From: DATESZ01 sp035283845
GTDB lineage: Bacteria; Desulfobacterota; Syntrophia; Syntrophales; JACQWR01
DNA length: 7,814 nt
Assembly (NCBI GenBank): GCA_035283845.1
Contig: DATESZ010000246.1
Coordinates: 1 to 7,814 of the forward strand
Direction of reading: 5' to 3'
Part shown: piece by piece, positions 6,487 to 7,814 of the stretch
Numbering within the stretch: position 1 is the first letter of the stretch
Layout: each line of letters opens with the position of its first letter
Notes under the pieces: model-generated
Seen by the model: the letters and a program-made list of their open reading frames with translations, nothing else
The model's database searches: none
Told to the model about the DNA's origin: nothing
Made by a program: the position numbers and the translations under genes

Positions 6487-7629
6487 CTAAATTGCCAGCA
6501 AAGATGTTATCGTTTCCGTTTGGTGTATTCTGGCGCCTCTTTGCAGCAATGCCTTCAGAAATTTTTGCGGATCGATGCAGCCTTCCGGGGCTACCACTCC
6601 CTTCACCTTAACATCGCCTGCATCCAGCATGAGAGCGGCGATAGAGGCGGGAATTCCTGTCCCCGGCGCCATCCGGCCAACCATGTCGGCCGTGTATGTC
6701 ACCTGTTTTCCATTTCTCTCCCCCTTTACGATCACTTTCAAGGCTGAAGATTGGGGGCCTCTGTCTCTATTATGGGGAATTGCATCCCAAAGCCGCAACG
6801 TCAGATCGTAGGGAGTTACTTTTGTCCCTTTGACCTCTACCGGCGTCTTACCGAGAAAGCCTGTCTCTTTCTGCTCTTTAATAAGCTGGTCCACCCATGA
6901 CGGTATTAGCGCGCCTTTGACAACCACCCTTTTCACCCCTTTTATATAGCGGGGAATTGTAAGTGGCTGAGGATGACCCACATAGCGAACCTGACAGGCG
7001 CCCAGAGGTTCCAGGAATTCAGCCGTCTCCACACCGGCGCCGCCGTCCACATATTCCAGCTTACCATCCAGGTACTGGGGGATTTTACCTATCGTCATAT
7101 GGAGGCTATGATCCCAGGCTGCACCCGCGAGTTCGGCGATGCTTACTGCCCAGAATAAGGCTATATCGTTAACACGATCGAGTTTATTTGCGAACCACGT
7201 TACAATGATGTTGTTTGTTCCCGGGTCCGATCCCATACCCGTCAAAACCGTTATACCCGCTTCTTTGGCGGCGTTATCAATATCGGAAGCAAAAAGAATC
7301 TCAGCCGCTTCATAGTCGTCGCAAATATCTATGTAATTGACCTTCGCTTCCACTGCTGCCCTGGCTACTGCTACCGCCGTCTTATAAAATGGTCCCGCGC
7401 AGTTGATTACCGCGTCGGCATCCCTGATTGCGCTGACCATGCCGTTATGATCGTCTACATCTATTCTGATAAGCGACACCTTTTCACATGAGCGCAGCTT
7501 GTCCTGCAATCTACCCGGATCTACATTTCTGCCGCCGAGAATGACTTTCTCGATCTGCTCCTGTTTTATTAGGTCCCGGGCGACTCCCTGACCCATACCC
7601 CCCGTTCCGCCTACTACCAATACCCGCAT
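6487..7629 (-). CDS. Saccharopine dehydrogenase/reductase-like NAD(P)-binding oxidoreductase
   Basis: 380 residues from the ATG at 7629. The N-terminal Rossmann fold starts at once with MRVLVVGGTGGMGQGVARDL (1-20), a GxxGxxG dinucleotide motif; VINCAGPFYKTAVAVA (74-89) and YIDICDDYEAAEILF (99-113) follow, as in the saccharopine dehydrogenase NADP-binding domain. The second part has TGMGSDPGTNNIIV (130-143), the GxxPG signature of the family, and the C-terminal domain ends with APGTGIPASIAALMLDAGD (321-339) and GVVAPEGCIDPQKFLKAL (344-361). Members reduce or oxidise secondary amine/imine links (saccharopine, carboxynorspermidine), but many are uncharacterised, so the substrate is unknown. Sitting directly before an aminotransferase gene (31 bp), it may act on the same amino or imino compound. 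A GTG at 7635 would add two residues but would lie inside the ribosome binding site, so I prefer the ATG. It follows the VOC gene by 22 bp. Confidence 0.9.
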   Translation of the reverse strand: MRVLVVGGTGGMGQGVARDLIKQEQIEKVILGGRNVDPGRLQDKLRSCEKVSLIRIDVDDHNGMVSAIRDADAVINCAGPFYKTAVAVARAAVEAKVNYIDICDDYEAAEILFASDIDNAAKEAGITVLTGMGSDPGTNNIIVTWFANKLDRVNDIALFWAVSIAELAGAAWDHSLHMTIGKIPQYLDGKLEYVDGGAGVETAEFLEPLGACQVRYVGHPQPLTIPRYIKGVKRVVVKGALIPSWVDQLIKEQKETGFLGKTPVEVKGTKVTPYDLTLRLWDAIPHNRDRGPQSSALKVIVKGERNGKQVTYTADMVGRMAPGTGIPASIAALMLDAGDVKVKGVVAPEGCIDPQKFLKALLQRGARIHQTETITSLLAI

Positions 7630-7632
7630 TCT

Positions 7633-7639
7633 CACTCCC
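7633..7639 (-). promoter_or_regulatory. Ribosome binding site deciding the ATG start of the saccharopine dehydrogenase-like gene
   Basis: GGGAGTG on the minus strand. Its GGGAG core (7635-7639) lies five bases before ATG at 7629, a good spacing, but touches the alternative GTG at 7635, leaving no spacing for it. This favours the ATG. Confidence 0.65.
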
Positions 7640-7651
7640 GCTTTTAGATTA

Positions 7652-7814
7652 TTACTTGTTTATATCGAACTCTCCGTCGAGCAGTTCCGTAAGCACTCCA
7701 TGAAGCTTATTGGGATGGTGTATGAAGGCATATCGGGTACCAAAGAGCTCTCTTGGTTTGTTATCGATTAGTTTGATATTTTTCTCTTTGAGCTCCTGCA
7801 TTGCCTTGGAAAGA
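7652..7814 (-). CDS. Methylmalonyl-CoA epimerase-like VOC (glyoxalase-fold) protein, C-terminal end only
   Basis: The last 53 codons plus a tandem TAA TAA stop are visible; the 5' part lies beyond the right edge. The frame runs from 7813. The segment LKEKNIKLIDNKPRELFGTR (8-27 of the visible part), then YAFIHHPNKLHGVLTELLD (28-46), matches the end of methylmalonyl-CoA epimerases, where the equivalent is a GxxLIDxxPR helix-strand, an FLHP strand and a GVLxEL strand. The glutamate in GVLTEL (E43 visible) corresponds to the last metal ligand of the epimerase (Glu141 in the Propionibacterium enzyme). A role in racemising a 2-methyl- or other alpha-branched acyl-CoA is plausible, but with only about one third of the protein seen, another VOC isomerase or dioxygenase is possible. 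It is the first gene of the visible operon, 22 bp before the saccharopine dehydrogenase-like gene. Confidence 0.78.
   Translation of the reverse strand, partial: LSKAMQELKEKNIKLIDNKPRELFGTRYAFIHHPNKLHGVLTELLDGEFDINK

Noticed and set aside
7635..7635. GTG start for the saccharopine dehydrogenase-like gene
   Set aside because: It overlaps the Shine-Dalgarno core; the ATG six bases further in has proper spacing and starts directly at the first beta strand of the Rossmann fold.

Overview
The window is a tightly packed, single-direction gene cluster from a bacterial chromosome. Eight genes all read on the minus strand (right to left), with gaps of 14-35 bp and one 11-bp overlap. Six genes are complete. 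The first (right edge) and last (left edge) are cut by the window ends. No stretch over 300 bp lacks a gene, and I see no internal promoter, terminator, RNA gene, CRISPR array or mobile element. The window therefore looks like the inside of one long operon.

In transcription order the cluster holds: (1) the C-terminal end of a methylmalonyl-CoA epimerase-like VOC protein; (2) a saccharopine dehydrogenase/reductase-like NAD(P)-binding oxidoreductase; (3) a class III PLP aminotransferase of the glutamate-1-semialdehyde aminomutase type; (4-6) the FAD, 2x[2Fe-2S] and molybdopterin subunits of a xanthine dehydrogenase-family molybdenum hydroxylase; (7) the ATP-grasp (beta) subunit of an ADP-forming acyl-CoA synthetase; (8) a crotonase (enoyl-CoA hydratase/isomerase) family protein, nearly complete.

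Taken together, the set suggests a catabolic pathway. A nitrogen-containing or heterocyclic acid would be hydroxylated or dehydrogenated by the Mo enzyme, handled by the aminotransferase and the saccharopine-type oxidoreductase, and processed as a CoA thioester by the crotonase and epimerase-like proteins. The ADP-forming synthetase would connect acyl-CoA to ATP. The individual families are recognisable, but the substrate is not, and the combination does not match any characterised pathway I can name. The pathway is inference.

ADP-forming acyl-CoA synthetase, molybdenum hydroxylase and CoA chemistry together suit an anaerobic or facultatively anaerobic bacterium, perhaps Desulfobacterota or an anaerobic Firmicute. 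This placement is weak. Shine-Dalgarno sequences are strong (AGGAGG before several genes). Base composition is uneven: the three Mo-hydroxylase genes (about 1,500-5,180) are clearly GC-richer than the genes on both sides, which suggests the operon was assembled from parts with different histories.
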